Source: Roseicella aerolata (GTDB taxonomy: Bacteria; Pseudomonadota; Alphaproteobacteria; Acetobacterales; Acetobacteraceae). Taken from it: 64,000 bases of DNA. The position numbers were made by a program, and so were the translations under genes. The notes beneath the pieces were generated by a model. The model was not told where the DNA came from. It saw only the letters and a program-made list of their open reading frames with translations, and did not search any database. This document shows positions 62,448 to 64,000 of the stretch, one piece after another. How positions within the stretch are numbered: the stretch's first letter is position 1; every line of letters starts with the position of its first letter. The DNA is taken from positions 186,001-250,000 of the forward strand of contig NZ_JAJAQI010000003.1 of assembly GCF_020523605.1 (NCBI RefSeq), given 5' to 3'.

Positions 62448-63401
62448 TTGAGTGAAAGCATTCTCGCCCGCGCGGGCGGGCGCGCCTCCGACTATGTCCG
62501 GATCGCCCGGCCCGACCACTGGATCAAGAACATCTTCATGCTGCCCGGCGCGGCGCTGGCCATCGTGCTCGGCCGGGTCTGGGAGCCCGCGGCCTTCGGG
62601 GCGGTCGTCGCCGCCCTGGTCGCGCTCTGCCTGATCGCCAGCGCCAACTACACCATCAACGAGTATCTGGATGCCGCGACCGACCGGCACCACCCGTTGA
62701 AGCAGGCGCGGCCCGGGGCGCAGGGGCGGCTGGATGGCCGCCTGGTGGTGCTGCAATACCTGCTGCTGGCGGCGGCCGGGCTCGGCATCGCCATGTTCCT
62801 CGGCAAGCCCTTCCTGCTGACCGCCTGGGTGCTGCTCGGCATGGGCATCCTCTACAATGTCCCGCCGATCCGCACCAAGGACCGCGCCTATCTGGACGTG
62901 CTGTCCGAGAGCGTGAACAACCCGCTGCGGCTGCTGATGGGCTGGTTCGCCATCATCCCGGACGCGCTGCCGCCCTCCTCCCTCATCCTCGCCTACTGGA
63001 TGGGCGGCGCCTTCCTGATGGCCATGAAGCGCTACAGCGAGTACCGCCGCATCGGCGATCCGAAGGTCGCCGGCGCCTATCGCCGCAGCTTCCGCGCCTA
63101 TACCGAGGAGACGCTGCTCCTCTCCTCCTTCTTCTATGCCCTGCTGGCGAGCTTCCTGCTCGGCGTCTTCCTGGTGAAGTACCGGATCGAATACGTCCTG
63201 GCGCTGCCCTTCTTCGCGCTCCTCTTCACCTGGTATCTGGCGATCGCGCTGCGGGCGGACTCGGCGGCCCAGGCGCCGGAGAAGCTGCACCGGGAACGCC
63301 GCTTCCTCGGCTTCTGCCTGCTGCTCACGGTGGTGGTCGCGGTGCTGACCTTCGTCGAACTGCCCTTCCTGGAGGCGCTCATGGTGCCCCTGCAGTACTG
63401 A
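62448..63401 (+). CDS. UbiA-family prenyltransferase, decaprenyl-phosphate phosphoribosyltransferase-like
   Basis: About 317 residues from TTG 62448; GTG 62355 would add 31 residues and is also possible. The UbiA signature with the two Asp motifs is clear: IASANYTINEYLDAATDRHHPLK near residues 65-90 and LSESVNNPLRLLMGW later. The N-terminus YVRIARPDHWIKNIFMLPG is typical of the DprP/Rv3806c group that joins phosphoribose pyrophosphate to decaprenyl phosphate, the first step to decaprenyl-phospho-arabinose. Eight or so transmembrane segments follow. The head-group substrate is an inference. Confidence 0.83.
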   Translation: MSESILARAGGRASDYVRIARPDHWIKNIFMLPGAALAIVLGRVWEPAAFGAVVAALVALCLIASANYTINEYLDAATDRHHPLKQARPGAQGRLDGRLVVLQYLLLAAAGLGIAMFLGKPFLLTAWVLLGMGILYNVPPIRTKDRAYLDVLSESVNNPLRLLMGWFAIIPDALPPSSLILAYWMGGAFLMAMKRYSEYRRIGDPKVAGAYRRSFRAYTEETLLLSSFFYALLASFLLGVFLVKYRIEYVLALPFFALLFTWYLAIALRADSAAQAPEKLHRERRFLGFCLLLTVVVAVLTFVELPFLEALMVPLQY

Positions 63402-63514
63402 GTGGCGGCGATCCCCATGCGCTGCGCATGGCTGCGCGGCGGGGGCCGGACGGGCAAAGGCCGGGCCTGCCTGCCGGCGGGTCCGGCGGGCCGGCAGCCA
63501 GCGGCGGGCGCAGC

Positions 63515-64000
63515 GTGAGCGACGCCAGCCTCCCCGGCGCGGCGCCGGCCACGCGACGCCGGGCGGCGTGGCGCGGCCTGCTGCCGCTCTGCCTCGCCCT
63601 GCCGCTGCTGCCCTTCCTCGCCGCCTCCGGCTTCCCGAGCCAAGACGGCCCCTCCCATATCGAGACGGCGCGCCTGCTCGAGCTGATCCGGGCCGGCGAG
63701 GCGCCGGTGGCCGCGCAATTCCTCGAGGAATTCGACCCCGGCCCGACCAATGTCCTCGCCCTGCAGGCGCTGTCCCTCCTGCTGCGGGTGCTGCCGCCGG
63801 CCCGGGCGGAATGGGCGATGGCGCTCGGCCTCACCCTGCTGCTGCTGGGCGCGGTGCTGCTGGCCCTGCGGCTGCTGCGCGGGCGGGCCGAGGATGCGGC
63901 GCTCGGCGCGCTGCTCTGCGCGCCGGTGATGCTCTACATGGGGTCCTTCAGCCTGGTGCTGGGGACGGCCTTCGCTTTCGTCGCGCTCGCCGCCGCCGCC
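63515..64000 (+). CDS. Multi-spanning membrane protein, possible GT-C glycosyltransferase, cut by window edge
   Basis: A frame from GTG 63515 stays open to the end of the window (162 codons). After a basic N-terminus (ATRRRAAWRG) come a hydrophobic helix (LLPLCLALPLLPFLAASGF), a short hydrophilic loop (SQDGPSHIETARLLELIRAGEAP) and further helices. A helix followed by a large external loop with acidic residues (the DGPSH) is the layout of GT-C enzymes and related polyprenyl-linked sugar transferases. It lies 113 bases behind the UbiA gene, on the same strand, so the two may act in one pathway. Family assignment tentative. Confidence 0.6.
   Translation, partial: MSDASLPGAAPATRRRAAWRGLLPLCLALPLLPFLAASGFPSQDGPSHIETARLLELIRAGEAPVAAQFLEEFDPGPTNVLALQALSLLLRVLPPARAEWAMALGLTLLLLGAVLLALRLLRGRAEDAALGALLCAPVMLYMGSFSLVLGTAFAFVALAAAA

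Overview
The window is very GC-rich bacterial chromosome with dense, mostly conserved genes. Several features point to an alphaproteobacterium of the Acetobacteraceae/Roseomonas type: the SRP RNA-dnaX-ybaB-recR block, a NDUFS6-like zinc-finger gene just upstream of polA, an RNase E with a long acidic insertion beside an amiC-type amidase, paired tripartite-tricarboxylate (Bug) receptors, and a complete Tad/Flp pilus locus. This placement is inferred from gene content and composition; no rRNA or tRNA is present to test it.

Layout. (1) 1-6254: a sugar-acid/hydroxyacid catabolic operon on the minus strand (Bug receptor, 2-hydroxyacid dehydrogenase, IlvD/Edd dehydratase, RraA-type aldolase, second Bug receptor), with a divergent GntR/FCD regulator. 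(2) 6484-13698: rpe, a heparinase II/III-like gene and purH on the plus strand, interrupted by two minus-strand glycosyltransferases (GT4 and RgpF-like). (3) 13802-22140: mixed housekeeping and metabolic genes (VOC-like protein, two PLP aminotransferases, beta-carbonic anhydrase, RmuC, a CNT nucleoside transporter, DUF4336, cupin, CsbD). (4) About 22190-24284: a distinctly lower-GC island with one SAM methyltransferase of unknown target. (5) 24285-32678: recR, ybaB, dnaX, SRP RNA, DUF29, nudC, a lipoprotein, polA and the zinc-finger gene. (6) 32877-40170: a lipoprotein alpha/beta hydrolase, a zinc-ribbon/metallo-beta-lactamase-like protein, DsbA-like, an M48 protease with TPR-like tail, a gamma-glutamyltransferase-like lipoprotein and an aminotransferase. 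(7) 40244-51967: a Tad pilus operon read right to left from flp to tadG, then a TadD-like TPR lipoprotein. (8) 52153-56558: a frameshifted lytic transglycosylase, a winged-helix protein, an MFS transporter overlapping an ArsR-type regulator, a monooxygenase-fold protein and a small conserved protein. (9) 56849-64000: RNase E, an amiC-type amidase, a UbiA-family prenyltransferase and the start of a multi-spanning membrane protein that runs off the window.

The most notable non-genic signal is a dispersed, bipartite palindromic repeat of about 105 bp, present five times (near 15.8, 19.7, 24.0, 34.2 and 41.3 kb) in both orientations. All five copies lie between genes, and two of them supply the TAG stop codon of the adjoining gene. 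Other points worth checking are the frameshift in the transglycosylase beside the pilus locus, the loss of the canonical catalytic Thr in the gamma-glutamyltransferase-like lipoprotein, a TadZ without Walker lysines, the low-GC methyltransferase island, and a possible polyprenyl-linked glycan locus at the right edge.
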